Position numbers and translations under genes: made by a program. A stretch of 64,000 nt of DNA, taken from Leptolyngbya sp. NIES-3755. Its GTDB lineage: Bacteria > Cyanobacteriota > Cyanobacteriia > Leptolyngbyales > Leptolyngbyaceae. Below are positions 6,809 through 16,964 of the stretch, in pieces (position 1 is the stretch's first letter; the number at the start of each line of letters is the position of its first letter). The notes below the pieces were generated by a model. It had not been told where the DNA came from. It made no database searches and worked only from the letters and a program-made list of their open reading frames with translations. Location of the stretch: the NCBI GenBank assembly GCA_001548435.1, contig AP017308.1, positions 2,117,030 through 2,181,029 on the forward strand, in the 5' to 3' direction.

Positions 6809-8812
6809 ATGGCAGAGTTTAACATTCAAGCCCCGTTTGAACCGATGGGCGATCAGCCAAGCGCGATCGCACAGTTGGTCAAAAGTATCAATGCTGGAAA
6901 TCGTTATCAAACCTTGCAAGGCGCGACCGGAACTGGGAAAACTCACACGATCGCACGAGTGATCGATAAAGTCGGAAAGCCAACATTACTCCTCGCGCAC
7001 AATAAAACACTCGCGGCACAGCTTTGTAATGAGTTGCGCGAATTTTTTCCGAACAATGCAGTCGAATACTTTATCAGTTATTACGACTATTATCAGCCTG
7101 AAGCTTACATTCCAGTGAGCGATACTTACATCGAAAAAACCGCTTCGATCAACGATGAGATTGATATGCTGCGACATTCGGCAACTCGATCGTTGTTTGA
7201 ACGCAGAGATGTGATTGTCGTGGCATCGATTAGCTGTATCTATGGTTTGGGGATTGCTTCTGAGTATCTAAATGCGTCGATTCCGCTGAGAGTTGGTGAA
7301 GAAGTCAATCAGCGACAAGTTTTACGCGATTTAGCCTCAGTGCAATATTCGCGGAATGATCTCGATCTCGGTCGCGGTAAGTTCCGAGTGAAAGGCGATG
7401 TGTTAGAAATTGGTCCTGCTTACGAAGATCGAATTATTCGAGTCGAATTCTTTGGCGATGAGATTGATGCCATTCGCTATGTTGATCCAGTCACAGGAGC
7501 GACATTGCAAAGTATGGAAGCCGTCAGTATCTATCCTGCCCGTCACTTTGTCACGCCAGAAGATCGATTACAGATTGCTTGCGATGACATCGAACTAGAG
7601 CTAAAACAACGCTTAGTCGAACTGGAAACCGAAGGAAAATTACTCGAAGCACAACGCTTAGAGCAACGCACTCGATACGATTTGGAAGTCTTGAGAGAAG
7701 TCGGTTTCTGTAACGGTGTGGAAAACTATTCGAGACATTTAGCGGGTCGCCAACCGGGTGAGCAACCTGAATGTTTATTGAATTACTTTCCCGATGATTG
7801 GTTGTTGGCGATCGATGAATCTCACGTGACTATTCCCCAAATTCGAGGCATGTACAACGGCGACCAAGCTCGTAAGAAAGTGCTGATCGATCATGGTTTC
7901 CGTTTACCGAGTGCCGCAGATAATCGCCCACTCAAAGCTGAGGAATTTTGGAACAGAGTAAATCAATGTGTGTTCATTTCTGCAACTCCAGGCGATTGGG
8001 AATTAGAAATCTCTGAAGACCGGATCGTAGAGCAAGTGATTCGACCGACTGGAGTGCTTGATCCAGAAGTCTTTGTGCGTCCGACTCAAGGACAAGTCGA
8101 TGATTTACTGCACGAGATCCAAACACGAGTCGAGAAGCGAGAAAGAACACTTGTGACAACGCTGACGAAACGGATGGCGGAAGACTTAACCGAATACTTC
8201 CAAGAGCGGGGCGTTCGGGTCAGATATTTGCACTCGGAAATTAACTCGATCGAAAGAATCGAAATCCTCCAAGAACTGAGAGAAGGCACATTCGACGTTT
8301 TGATCGGCGTGAACTTGCTCAGAGAAGGATTGGACTTACCAGAAGTCTCTCTCGTTGCCATTCTTGATGCTGACAAAGAAGGATTCTTGAGAGCGAAACG
8401 ATCGCTGATTCAAACGATGGGACGAGCGGCACGACACGTCGAAGGCAAAGCAATTCTCTACGCGGATAATCTGACCGATAGTATGGCGGCAGCGATCGAA
8501 GAAACCGAGCGACGACGTGCGATTCAAATGGAATACAACGAGAAACATGGAATCGTACCAAAACCGATCATCAAGAAATCGAACAATGCGATTTTGGCAT
8601 TCCTCGAAGTTTCGCGGCGGTTAAATTCACAGGAATTGGAGCAAGTTTATGAAAAAGCGGATGAGATTCCGTTAGAAAACATTCCTACTTTGATTACACA
8701 GCTTGAAGCGCAAATGAAAGACGCTGCGAAAAAGATGGAATTCGAGGAAGCAGCGAAGTATCGAGACAGAATTAAACATCTGCGAGATAAGATGCTGGGT
8801 CAGCGGAATTGA
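6809..8812 (+). CDS. uvrB: Excinuclease ABC subunit UvrB
   Basis: DNA-damage recognition helicase of nucleotide excision repair: it is loaded by UvrA, verifies the lesion with its beta-hairpin and recruits UvrC. It has 667 residues, full length. Seen: Walker A GATGTGKT (38-45), the beta-hairpin region [11 protein letters not shown] (about 93-103), the DESH Walker B (IDESHVT), ISATP, the helicase motif MGRAARH, and a C-terminal UVR domain (about 627-662; [13 protein letters not shown]) that docks UvrC. There is little room for a ribosome binding site because an inverted repeat ends one base before the ATG. It is monocistronic and convergent with ubiD. Confidence 0.98.
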   Translation: MAEFNIQAPFEPMGDQPSAIAQLVKSINAGNRYQTLQGATGTGKTHTIARVIDKVGKPTLLLAHNKTLAAQLCNELREFFPNNAVEYFISYYDYYQPEAYIPVSDTYIEKTASINDEIDMLRHSATRSLFERRDVIVVASISCIYGLGIASEYLNASIPLRVGEEVNQRQVLRDLASVQYSRNDLDLGRGKFRVKGDVLEIGPAYEDRIIRVEFFGDEIDAIRYVDPVTGATLQSMEAVSIYPARHFVTPEDRLQIACDDIELELKQRLVELETEGKLLEAQRLEQRTRYDLEVLREVGFCNGVENYSRHLAGRQPGEQPECLLNYFPDDWLLAIDESHVTIPQIRGMYNGDQARKKVLIDHGFRLPSAADNRPLKAEEFWNRVNQCVFISATPGDWELEISEDRIVEQVIRPTGVLDPEVFVRPTQGQVDDLLHEIQTRVEKRERTLVTTLTKRMAEDLTEYFQERGVRVRYLHSEINSIERIEILQELREGTFDVLIGVNLLREGLDLPEVSLVAILDADKEGFLRAKRSLIQTMGRAARHVEGKAILYADNLTDSMAAAIEETERRRAIQMEYNEKHGIVPKPIIKKSNNAILAFLEVSRRLNSQELEQVYEKADEIPLENIPTLITQLEAQMKDAAKKMEFEEAAKYRDRIKHLRDKMLGQRN

Positions 8813-8822
8813 TTTGTTGATC

Positions 8823-8858
8823 GTCGCCCCTAGAATTCAACACTCTGGGGGCGACTTT
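8823..8858. terminator. Shared terminator between uvrB and ubiD
   Basis: Stem GTCGCCCC (8823-8830) / GGGGCGAC (8848-8855), followed by TTTC on the plus strand. It sits between two convergent genes and probably serves uvrB mainly, since the minus side lacks a T run. Confidence 0.7.
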
Positions 8859-8877
8859 CAATCCAGTTCGCTTTTTC

Positions 8878-10392
8878 CTATTTCTCGATTTGATACCCAA
8901 ACAAATTCGGATCAACCTCACCTAATTTGAGATCCGCCAATCCATATTCCGCCCAACGTCGATCGACCATTGCTGCTACATCCGGATCAGACTTCAGCGG
9001 ATCTGCCCAAGGACGGTCTGTTTCTGGGAAAACCTTCGTGGTGGCATCAATCCCCATTCGGCTCCCCAATCCGGGCTTCTCGGTGGCAAAATCGAGCGAA
9101 TCAAACGGATTTTCAGGCAGGATGAATACATCACGAGCCGGATCAACCTTTGAGGTAATCGCCCAAACAACAGCTCTCGGATCGCGAATGTTAATGTCTT
9201 TATCTACCACAATCACAAATTTTGTATACGTGAACTGTGGAAGAGCGCTCCAGAACGCTAATGCGGCTCGTCTGGCTTGACCGGGATACGCTTTATCGAT
9301 CGACAATACCGCTGCTTTATAGCTCAACGCTTCCATCGGTAAAAAGAAATCGATAATCTCTGGAACTTGCTGTCTCAGAATTGGCGTATAGATTCGATTC
9401 AGCGCGATCGCCATCATTGCATCTTCTTTGGGTGGACGACCACTAAACGTTGTGAGGTAAATCGGATTTTTCCGATGCGTCATACAGTTGAATTTCAGCA
9501 TCGGAGCCTTTTCATTCACACCGCCGTAGTAGCCCATGTGATCACCTGCTGGACCATCGATCGCAGTCTCTCCAGGGGTAATCGTACCTTCTAAAACAAA
9601 TTCCGAATCCGCAGGCACTTCCAAATCTACGGTCTTACATTTCGCGATATGAACACCCGCACCACCATACAATCCAGCAAATAGCCATTCGGATAGATCA
9701 ACAGGCAATGGAGTTGCCGCCGCCATAATAATCAGCGGATCAACACCCAGCGCGATCGCAACTTCTAATTTTTCTCCACGCTCTGCTGCTTTTCTCAAAT
9801 GTCGAGTTGCCCCCCGCACCGAAAGCCATTGAACAGTCATTGTATTTTTCGACTGCAATTGCAAGCGATACACCCCGACATTCGGAATCTTGGTCTCTGG
9901 ATCTTTTGTAATCATCAATCCAAGGGTCAGCACCTTACCCGCATCGCCCGGATACACTCGCAACATCGGAATTTGAGTCAGATCGACCTCATCATCTTTC
10001 AACACAACCTGTTGACAAGCAGGCAGAAAATCACGAGCAGGTTTCGCTTGCACCACATCGTACAGAACTTTCCCTAACTCGATCGCTTGCGAAAACTTCT
10101 TGGGTGGACGCGGCTGATACAACAACGCCAACTTTTTCCCCAGCGTTTCGAGTTCCAAAGGCGACTCCATATTCATCGCCAAACACACCCGTTCCACCGT
10201 TCCCATCAAATTCACAGCCACCGGATGCGGCGACCCTTTAACATTTTCAAACAGCAACCCAGGTCCACCATGCTGCAACATCCGATTCGCAATTTCAGCG
10301 ATCTCTAAGTCAGGATCAACCAGCGTTTGGATGCGGCGCAACTGTCCGCGTTCTTCAAGCTGTCTGATAAATCCGCGCAAATCTCTCGGCAT
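8878..10392 (-). CDS. ubiD: UbiD family prenylated-FMN decarboxylase
   Basis: Decarboxylase of 504 residues of the UbiD family; in cyanobacteria this enzyme is thought to decarboxylate 4-hydroxy-3-prenylbenzoate on the way to plastoquinone, using prenylated FMN made by UbiX (not in this window). Seen: MPRDLRGFIRQLEERGQLRRI at the start, NMESPLELE, the AIDGPAGDHMGYYGG active-site region (about 280-300), and the E-x-x-R-x-type catalytic surroundings PREDAM-like PPKEDAMM. I moved the start to the ATG at 10392, since the first 28 residues of the longer frame do not resemble the family. It is divergent from the unknown gene at 10506. Confidence 0.93.
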   Translation of the reverse strand: MPRDLRGFIRQLEERGQLRRIQTLVDPDLEIAEIANRMLQHGGPGLLFENVKGSPHPVAVNLMGTVERVCLAMNMESPLELETLGKKLALLYQPRPPKKFSQAIELGKVLYDVVQAKPARDFLPACQQVVLKDDEVDLTQIPMLRVYPGDAGKVLTLGLMITKDPETKIPNVGVYRLQLQSKNTMTVQWLSVRGATRHLRKAAERGEKLEVAIALGVDPLIIMAAATPLPVDLSEWLFAGLYGGAGVHIAKCKTVDLEVPADSEFVLEGTITPGETAIDGPAGDHMGYYGGVNEKAPMLKFNCMTHRKNPIYLTTFSGRPPKEDAMMAIALNRIYTPILRQQVPEIIDFFLPMEALSYKAAVLSIDKAYPGQARRAALAFWSALPQFTYTKFVIVVDKDINIRDPRAVVWAITSKVDPARDVFILPENPFDSLDFATEKPGLGSRMGIDATTKVFPETDRPWADPLKSDPDVAAMVDRRWAEYGLADLKLGEVDPNLFGYQIEK

Positions 10393-10505
10393 AGCTCGGC
10401 AACATAAAGGACTGATTCTATTATGAAGGCGCAATAGTACGAATTTCAGCCTCGATCGAGGGCACTTTAGAAGCACAGATTTAAATATTCCGCCCCTTTT
10501 GGCTC

Positions 10506-11312
10506 ATGTCTACTCAAAGAGTCCCACTCGAAGCGCTCCAAAAAATCAGACAACACTTCAAGACCGCACTGCTCGCTCCGGAAGCAGAGAATCATCCGGA
10601 AATGTACCTCGATCGAGAAGAACCCCCAGCCCCCACTTCACTCGAAGATTTGGGCAGTTTGTTTCACTTCGGTGGCTCTTTGGAAGATGCGCTGCAAATG
10701 CCAAATTGTCAGGGGCAATGGTTCATCAGTTCAGCCAATCCTGGAACCGCCTTGATGAAATTACCCGGTCTGAAACTCAAACCAAAATTTCGACTCGTGA
10801 GCTATCTGTATCGAATGGGCGACGATGGCATGGGAGTAACTTGGGCAGTTCCAGAACAGTTCAGCACAACAGCACATTTGGAAGAGGCATTACTCACCGC
10901 TGAAGGTCGCGATCGACCCCCCAAACCCGAACATGCCCTATCCGATTTCATGGATGCGATCGACGGTGATCATTCCTCGATGTCTTATGTGATTGCCTCT
11001 CTACTTCGTCGTGAACTGCTCGAATTCGGCAAGATGGGACGCATTGCCACCTGGAGCCATCATCGTTTGATCAACAGCCTTCCAAATCTCCCCAATTGGC
11101 AATGGCGCTCTGAAGCTCCAAAAGATTACTCTCCAAAGGTTCGAGTGTTCCCAGATGGGCGAGTTGCAGTTGAATTTTTTAGCTGTCGAACCGTTGCCCC
11201 GATCGCAGTTTTTCAACACGTTGATCATTACTTAGCAGGACAATATCGATCGCAACACCTGGATCGAGCGATTGCACTGTCTCAACTCACCAATGGAGCC
11301 GTCAAACACTAA
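10506..11312 (+). CDS. Conserved cyanobacterial protein of unknown function
   Basis: A soluble protein of 268 residues that I recognise only as a cyanobacterial conserved hypothetical. There is no signal peptide and no membrane segment. Notable stretches are LLAPEAENHPEMYLDREEPP near the N-terminus, MGDDGMGVTWAVPEQ in the centre and FMDAIDGDHSSMSYVIASLLRRELLEFG, which looks like an amphipathic helical bundle. Its stop overlaps by four bases, tail to tail, the end of the RodZ-like gene. It is divergent from ubiD across a 113-bp gap. No function is proposed. Confidence 0.75.
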   Translation: MSTQRVPLEALQKIRQHFKTALLAPEAENHPEMYLDREEPPAPTSLEDLGSLFHFGGSLEDALQMPNCQGQWFISSANPGTALMKLPGLKLKPKFRLVSYLYRMGDDGMGVTWAVPEQFSTTAHLEEALLTAEGRDRPPKPEHALSDFMDAIDGDHSSMSYVIASLLRRELLEFGKMGRIATWSHHRLINSLPNLPNWQWRSEAPKDYSPKVRVFPDGRVAVEFFSCRTVAPIAVFQHVDHYLAGQYRSQHLDRAIALSQLTNGAVKH

Positions 11313-12262
11313 GGAGCAGGCGGAAAACTTGCACTCAAGACTTCTCCAGCCGCACCCATGGGTTTGAAGGGTGCATTGTTATAAGACAGCGATACGCCTC
11401 CTGCATTTCCCGCATTGACGACGACAGTTTGCTTGCCGCTCCACGTCCGCTGAGTTCCTTTAGGCAGGTTTCCTTCAAACGCTGGAGTCCCATCGACCAC
11501 AACTTCGACCCAGCTATCCTCGGTGACATTCATCTTCACGCCAATCGCACCTGCTGGAGACGGACTCGGAGACGGTTTTGGAGAAGCTTGGATCGCACTT
11601 GGACTAGGAGGAGCGATCGACGGCTGCGAGGCTTGAGGAGTTGTGGCAGCCACCGGAGTCGATCGCTCTGCGGGACGATTAAAGACCGTTGCCGCTAGAA
11701 CCCCGATGACACCGAGTGCGATCGCGCCTCCTAAAGCATACAAGGGCAATCGAGACGAAGAGTCATTCCCCGTTAATTTCGGCTCACTGAGCTTTACTTT
11801 CGGCACATCGCGAACGAGTTCAGGCTCTTGAGGTTTCGGAGTCGGGAGCGGCGTAACCGGTTTGGGCGGTGCCGTGTTTTGGACAGGTTTTAGCGGGACA
11901 GGGTTTTGTGCAGATTTCAGCGGCGTGGTATTTTGCACCACAGGCTTCAGAGGCGGTTCAGGAGTCGAAGAAATCAACGTTGCCGTAGTGCTTGCAGGAA
12001 GTGGGGAGAGATCGACCGTGAACTCTTTAGACATGGCTGTGCCGTCTAGCCCGATCGCATCAGCATACCGACGAATAAACCCTTGAACGAAGACGGGTTC
12101 TGGAAGTCGATCGAGGTTCGCATCTTCGATCGCGCTCAAAAGTCGCTGCGGAATGTAGGTTTTCGCGGCAATTTCTTCGAGCGAAATCGATTTTTTCTGG
12201 CGTTCTTCGCCGAGCCGAGTGCCGATCGCTTTGAGTTGTTCTTTCTGTGCCGAGTTGCCCAT
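11309..12262 (-). CDS. RodZ-like membrane protein with HTH domain
   Basis: A 317-residue protein with RodZ domain order. RodZ links the MreB cytoskeleton to the cell-wall elongation machinery. Seen: an N-terminal Cro/C1-type HTH (about 8-72; EEIAAKTYIPQRLLSAIE, VFVQGFIRRYADAIGLD), a proline-rich linker with imperfect LKP-Q-N repeats (about 100-150), one membrane segment (about 177-196; YALGGAIALGVIGVLAAT), a second Pro/Ser-rich stretch, and a C-terminal DUF4115 beta domain (VTEDSWVEVVVDG, about 240-315). Bitopic type II topology is inferred, with the HTH in the cytoplasm. Confidence 0.87.
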   Translation of the reverse strand: MGNSAQKEQLKAIGTRLGEERQKKSISLEEIAAKTYIPQRLLSAIEDANLDRLPEPVFVQGFIRRYADAIGLDGTAMSKEFTVDLSPLPASTTATLISSTPEPPLKPVVQNTTPLKSAQNPVPLKPVQNTAPPKPVTPLPTPKPQEPELVRDVPKVKLSEPKLTGNDSSSRLPLYALGGAIALGVIGVLAATVFNRPAERSTPVAATTPQASQPSIAPPSPSAIQASPKPSPSPSPAGAIGVKMNVTEDSWVEVVVDGTPAFEGNLPKGTQRTWSGKQTVVVNAGNAGGVSLSYNNAPFKPMGAAGEVLSASFPPAP

Positions 12263-12423
12263 AATCTTTTTGACTGTCCCTTAGCCTTACCGTCACGACA
12301 AGAGCACTTTAAATCAAGCCTGTCCGGTTGAGTCAAGCGTATCGCAGCTTGTTTTAGTGTACAAAATTGCGATCGCCTTTCAGTATGATGAGGAACTTGC
12401 CCGCAATTGTAAAGAGAACAACG

Positions 12424-12891
12424 ATGCCACGAAGACCAGATATTGCCTTCATTCCCATGCCCGAACTCGCGATCGAGGTTCTACTAAAGGAATTACAGGT
12501 AAGGGACACCGATGTAATTTATGATCTCGGCTGCGGAAATGGTCAAGTTTTGGTAACAGCGGCAGTTCAATCTGGGATTCGAGGCGTAGGAATCGATATT
12601 GATCCGGTGCGAATTCAGGAAGCGCGATCGAATGCAGAACAGGCAGGAGTCAGCGATCGACTCTCTTTTCGCGAAGCCGATTTATTTGAAAGTCGATTTG
12701 AAGAGGCTTCGATCGTCATTCTTTATTTGTTGCCGCATTTGAATTTGAGATTACGACCTGCATTGTTCGAGCAGCTTAAATCGGGAACGCGAATTGTCTC
12801 GATCGATTTTGATATGGGCGATTGGCAACCGGAAAAAACAATTAAACTCGACATTGAGGAAGAAACAACGTTGTATTTTTGGACAATCTAA
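12424..12891 (+). CDS. SAM-dependent methyltransferase, small
   Basis: A 155-residue class I methyltransferase. Seen: PRRPDIAFIPMP at the N-terminus, motif I YDLGCGNG, motif II GVGIDIDP, and an IVILYLLPHLNLRLRP stretch in the position of post-motif III. Substrate unknown. Short proteins of this type in bacteria are often annotated as lysine or general methyltransferases. I place the start at ATG 12424 (family-like MPRRPD) rather than at ATG 12385/12388 or the TTG at 12367; the upstream AAAGAGA is a modest ribosome binding site. It is divergent from the RodZ-like gene. Confidence 0.82.
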   Translation: MPRRPDIAFIPMPELAIEVLLKELQVRDTDVIYDLGCGNGQVLVTAAVQSGIRGVGIDIDPVRIQEARSNAEQAGVSDRLSFREADLFESRFEEASIVILYLLPHLNLRLRPALFEQLKSGTRIVSIDFDMGDWQPEKTIKLDIEEETTLYFWTI

Positions 12892-12896
12892 TAAAC

Positions 12897-13476
12897 ATTG
12901 TCACGCTCGATCTCAGTGCGATCGCTCACGTCACCAATGAGCAGTTCTATTAACTGTGCCAAACCAATCCGGATGTCCCACTAGAGCGAAGTCGCAAAGG
13001 AGAATTAATCATCGTGCCACCCGTCGGAGCAGAAAGTCGTGAAGCAGACTATATTGCTGATCTAGTCTTTTGGAATCGCCAAACTGGTTTAGGAAAAGTC
13101 TTTAGTTCTTCAACAATTTTCAGCTTACCCAATGGCGGAGATCGTTCTCCGGATGCAGCTTGGGTGAGACTCGATCGATGGAATGCACTCACACCAGAAC
13201 AGCAAGAACGGTTTCCGCCGATCTGCCCAGATTTCGTGATTGAACTGCGATCTCGTACCGTTCGCTCTTGGCGCAGCGAAGCTGACCGACTCAAACCGCT
13301 ACAGGAAAAAATGCAGGAGTATCTCGATAGTGGTTTGAGATTGGGGTGGCTGATCGATCCGCAAAATGAACAGGTGGAAATTTATCGATCGATTGTCTCG
13401 ATCGATCGATCTGGTGAAATTCCCAGTTCAGCTTTCAGGCGAGGACGTGCTACCTGGTTTCGTTCTGAATTTGTAA
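12897..13476 (+). pseudogene. Decayed Uma2 (DUF820) gene, third copy
   Basis: Remnant of a Uma2 gene with three visible lesions. In frame with the main reading frame, codons 12897-13013 read VTLDLSAIAHVTNEQFY, stop, LCQTNPDVPLERSRKGELIIV, which is a normal Uma2 N-terminus broken by TAA at 12951-12953 and starting at ATT where ATG is expected. The centre is intact (LPNGGDRSPDAAWVRLDRW, CPDFVIELRS, LRLGWLIDPQNEQVEIY). After about 13390, in a run of CGATCGAT repeats, the frame is lost: the expected end (PVQLSGEDVLPGFVLNL then TAA at 13474) lies in the +1 frame. A GTG at 13014 could still express a fragment. Confidence 0.85.
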
Positions 13477-13477
13477 G

Positions 13478-13511
13478 AAAAAAGCAGCCGATCGATAACT
13501 CGATCGACTGC
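13478..13511 (-). terminator. Rho-independent terminator of groL
   Basis: On the minus strand the stem GCAGTCGATCG / CGATCGGCTGC has one mismatch and a 6-base loop, followed by six T residues (plus-strand A run 13478-13483). It lies 22 bases downstream of the groL stop. Confidence 0.85.
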
Positions 13512-13532
13512 CCAAACTAAACGGGTGGAGAA

Positions 13533-15194
<1,662 letters not shown>

Positions 15195-15220
15195 TTATAG
15201 CCAGTTCTCCACCTAGAAAT

Positions 15221-15247
15221 TTAGCACTCACTGGAGCAGAGTGCTAA
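15221..15247. promoter_or_regulatory. CIRCE operator (HrcA site) of groL
   Basis: Perfect CIRCE: TTAGCACTC (15221-15229), a 9-base spacer, GAGTGCTAA (15239-15247), 30 bases upstream of the groL start. CIRCE is the binding site of the heat-shock repressor HrcA, so groL should be derepressed on heat or protein stress. The site lies 70 bases before the divergent antitoxin-like gene and could affect it too. Confidence 0.97.
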
Positions 15248-15316
15248 AGAATGGGGAGATCGGAAAACCGTATGAAGGGGACAGATAGAATTAGAGGAGT
15301 TCTTCTAATTGCCGAT

Positions 15317-15550
15317 ATGGTGACGATCAAACAGCGATTGCTTGATGCGATCGAACAAACGCCCGAACCTTTGCTTGAGGAGACTCTTGCCTTCCTTGAA
15401 TCTCGCAAAGCGGCTTCTGATTCTGAAGATTCGCCTGTTCGTCCTGCTTCGGGTCGTTCTCTTTCACGTCATGCCGGAAAATGGGCAGGAGATGATCTTA
15501 GAGAATGTTTAGATGCCATTTATGATTCTCGTGGCGGTTCTAGATTCTAA
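15317..15550 (+). CDS. Small antitoxin-like protein
   Basis: A 77-residue protein reading MVTIKQRLLDAIEQTPEPLLEE at the start and ending RHAGKWAGDDLRECLDAIYDSRGG. Short cyanobacterial proteins with this helix plus a late RHAG-W-GDDL-ECL motif are commonly found as DUF2281-like antitoxin candidates; I recall the pattern but cannot confirm it. I use the ATG at 15317, since the first 22 residues of the longer frame are atypical. AATTAGA...TCTAATT forms a small dyad around the GAGGAG upstream. Its stop overlaps the next start as TAATG, so it is coupled to the DUF6883 gene. Confidence 0.65.
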   Translation: MVTIKQRLLDAIEQTPEPLLEETLAFLESRKAASDSEDSPVRPASGRSLSRHAGKWAGDDLRECLDAIYDSRGGSRF

Positions 15551-15882
15551 TGCTAGTACCGTATGCCGAAAATGCCATTGTTGATATTCGCAAGCTCCGT
15601 AATTATTGCCTCAATCCAGAACATGATGATGGCAAACATAAAGCACGGCTGTTTCTGTCAATTCTTGAAATGACAGATGAAGATGCCGAAGCACTCAGGC
15701 AAATTCTGTTAGAAGTAATCACAACTCAGGATGCTCGATTGGGCAGAAAGGATGAATTTGGGCAGCGCTACACATTGGATTTTGTGCTTGAGTGGAAAGG
15801 AAAGAGCGCGATCGTTCGGAGTGGTTGGATTCTTGAAGATGGCTCTGAAATTCCCCGGTTAACAACTTGCTTTCCTTTGTAA
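15550..15882 (+). CDS. DUF6883-like protein
   Basis: A 110-residue protein resembling the DUF6883 family: NAIVDIRKLRNYCLNPEH, then DDGKHKARLFLSIL, and a C-terminal half TLDFVLEWKGKSAIVRSGWILEDGSEIPRLTTCF with the alternating strands and late Trp typical of the family. Related domains occur both free and at the ends of larger proteins, sometimes near toxin or immunity genes. It is translationally coupled to the antitoxin-like gene before it and followed after 18 bp by a DUF4926 gene. No activity is known to me. Confidence 0.72.
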   Translation: MLVPYAENAIVDIRKLRNYCLNPEHDDGKHKARLFLSILEMTDEDAEALRQILLEVITTQDARLGRKDEFGQRYTLDFVLEWKGKSAIVRSGWILEDGSEIPRLTTCFPL

Positions 15883-15900
15883 GTCGCTGGAGGTGGAGAA

Positions 15901-16140
15901 ATGGCAAATACAATCAAACTACTGGATGTCGTTGCGCTTACGGTCGATCTTCCTGAATACAATCTCTTGCGTGGACAAGTTGGAACAGTGGTTGACATTT
16001 TGGCGAATGGAGCGGCGTTTGAAGTTGAATTTAGCGATCGTTCAGGACGAACTTATGAATCGATCGGAATCCGTCCCGAAAATTTAATGCAACTCCACTT
16101 TGAGCCGATATCACGAGAACCTGAAATGGCAAAGGTATGA
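15901..16140 (+). CDS. DUF4926-like protein
   Basis: A 79-residue protein of DUF4926 type: IKLLDVVALTVDLPEYNLLRGQVGTVV followed by AAFEVEFSDRSGRTYESIGIRPENLM, which predicts a small SH3-like beta-barrel. A strong ribosome binding site (GGAGGTGGAG) lies just upstream. Pairing with the DUF6883 gene is the typical context for this family as I recall it, which suggests the two proteins work together, perhaps as a neutraliser or partner. It ends one base before the convergent gene at 16142. Confidence 0.78.
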   Translation: MANTIKLLDVVALTVDLPEYNLLRGQVGTVVDILANGAAFEVEFSDRSGRTYESIGIRPENLMQLHFEPISREPEMAKV

Positions 16141-16141
16141 T

Positions 16142-16534
16142 TTACGCAGATTGACTTCTTAGATATTGCTTCAAACTCAATATCGTTGCCGTTTGACCGA
16201 GACTAATCGGTAACAGTGAAATTCCTTCGATGCGGGATTGTACCCAACCGTTGCCCCATGCCCATTCGTGGAAGCCGTCAATACCTTGGCTGAGGAGAAA
16301 TCGAATTCGATTCGGTTCTGCGAGTTCCACCTCATGCTGAATCGTGATCAGTCCGATCCGTCCGGTTAGTTTCGTACCCGGAATGAGCGTATCGGAAATA
16401 CCAATGGAAAACCGCTCGAACCAGAGCCAGTTTTGTAATTCTTTTACCTGAGTCAAACTTTTTGCCAGCGTTTCTTCTGGGGCTTCAACCTCGATGCGGA
16501 GGCTACTTTGCTGAAATGTTCCGAACATAAACAC
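16142..16534 (-). CDS. SRPBCC-like protein
   Basis: A 130-residue protein with a probable START/SRPBCC helix-grip fold: an N-terminal strand SLRIEVEAPEETLAKSLTQVKELQNWLWF, TLIPGTKLTGRIGLITIQHEVELAEPNRIRFLL as paired strands, then a C-terminal helix region ending LSLKQYLRSQSA. The family usually binds lipids or other hydrophobic ligands; no ligand can be named. Several starts are possible (MFMFG). It stands alone between convergent DUF4926 and divergent thioredoxin genes. Confidence 0.65.
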   Translation of the reverse strand: MFMFGTFQQSSLRIEVEAPEETLAKSLTQVKELQNWLWFERFSIGISDTLIPGTKLTGRIGLITIQHEVELAEPNRIRFLLSQGIDGFHEWAWGNGWVQSRIEGISLLPISLGQTATILSLKQYLRSQSA

Positions 16535-16623
16535 GACTCAATCCTTTCTGTTTCAGTATGGCAGATCCACAGAGGGAGCGATGGGCTTTAAAATCAGAAA
16601 GCCGTTAATTTGAGACATCGACT

Positions 16624-16956
16624 ATGAGTAGCGTTCTTGTGATTGGAGACGCAGAGTTTGAAACTGAGGTGATGAACGCGACTCAGCCTGTTTTGGTCTA
16701 TTTTTGGGCGACGTGGTGCGGTCCTTGTCGGTTGTTGCCGCCGGTCATGGACGCGATCGCAACAAATTACGCCGATCGATTAAAAGTCGTGAAAATGGAA
16801 GTCGATCCAAATCCAGAAAGTGTCGCGAAATTTCAGGTCGAAGGAGTGCCTGCTTTTCGATTAATTAAAGACGGCGAAATTGTTCAGTCGGCAGAAGGCG
16901 TGATGACGAGACAAAAACTTGAAGCCTTTTTGAATGAGAACTTAGTGACAGCTTGA
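16624..16956 (+). CDS. Thioredoxin-like protein
   Basis: A 110-residue single-domain thioredoxin with the active site WCGPC at 31-35 and the cis-proline in EGVPAFRL (about 76-83). It reduces protein disulfides in the cytoplasm, fed by thioredoxin reductase. The start follows the family pattern. The aminotransferase gene begins 8 bp after the stop with its own GAGGA, so the two form an operon. The sequence does not show which of the several cyanobacterial thioredoxin types this is. Confidence 0.93.
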   Translation: MSSVLVIGDAEFETEVMNATQPVLVYFWATWCGPCRLLPPVMDAIATNYADRLKVVKMEVDPNPESVAKFQVEGVPAFRLIKDGEIVQSAEGVMTRQKLEAFLNENLVTA

Positions 16957-16964
16957 GGAATAAT

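Noticed and set aside
13381-13511. Cluster of CGATCG repeats as a possible CRISPR or tandem repeat array
   Set aside because: The repeats are HIP1-type CGATCG units of irregular spacing, partly inside the decayed Uma2 gene and partly in the groL terminator stem; there are no regular spacers.
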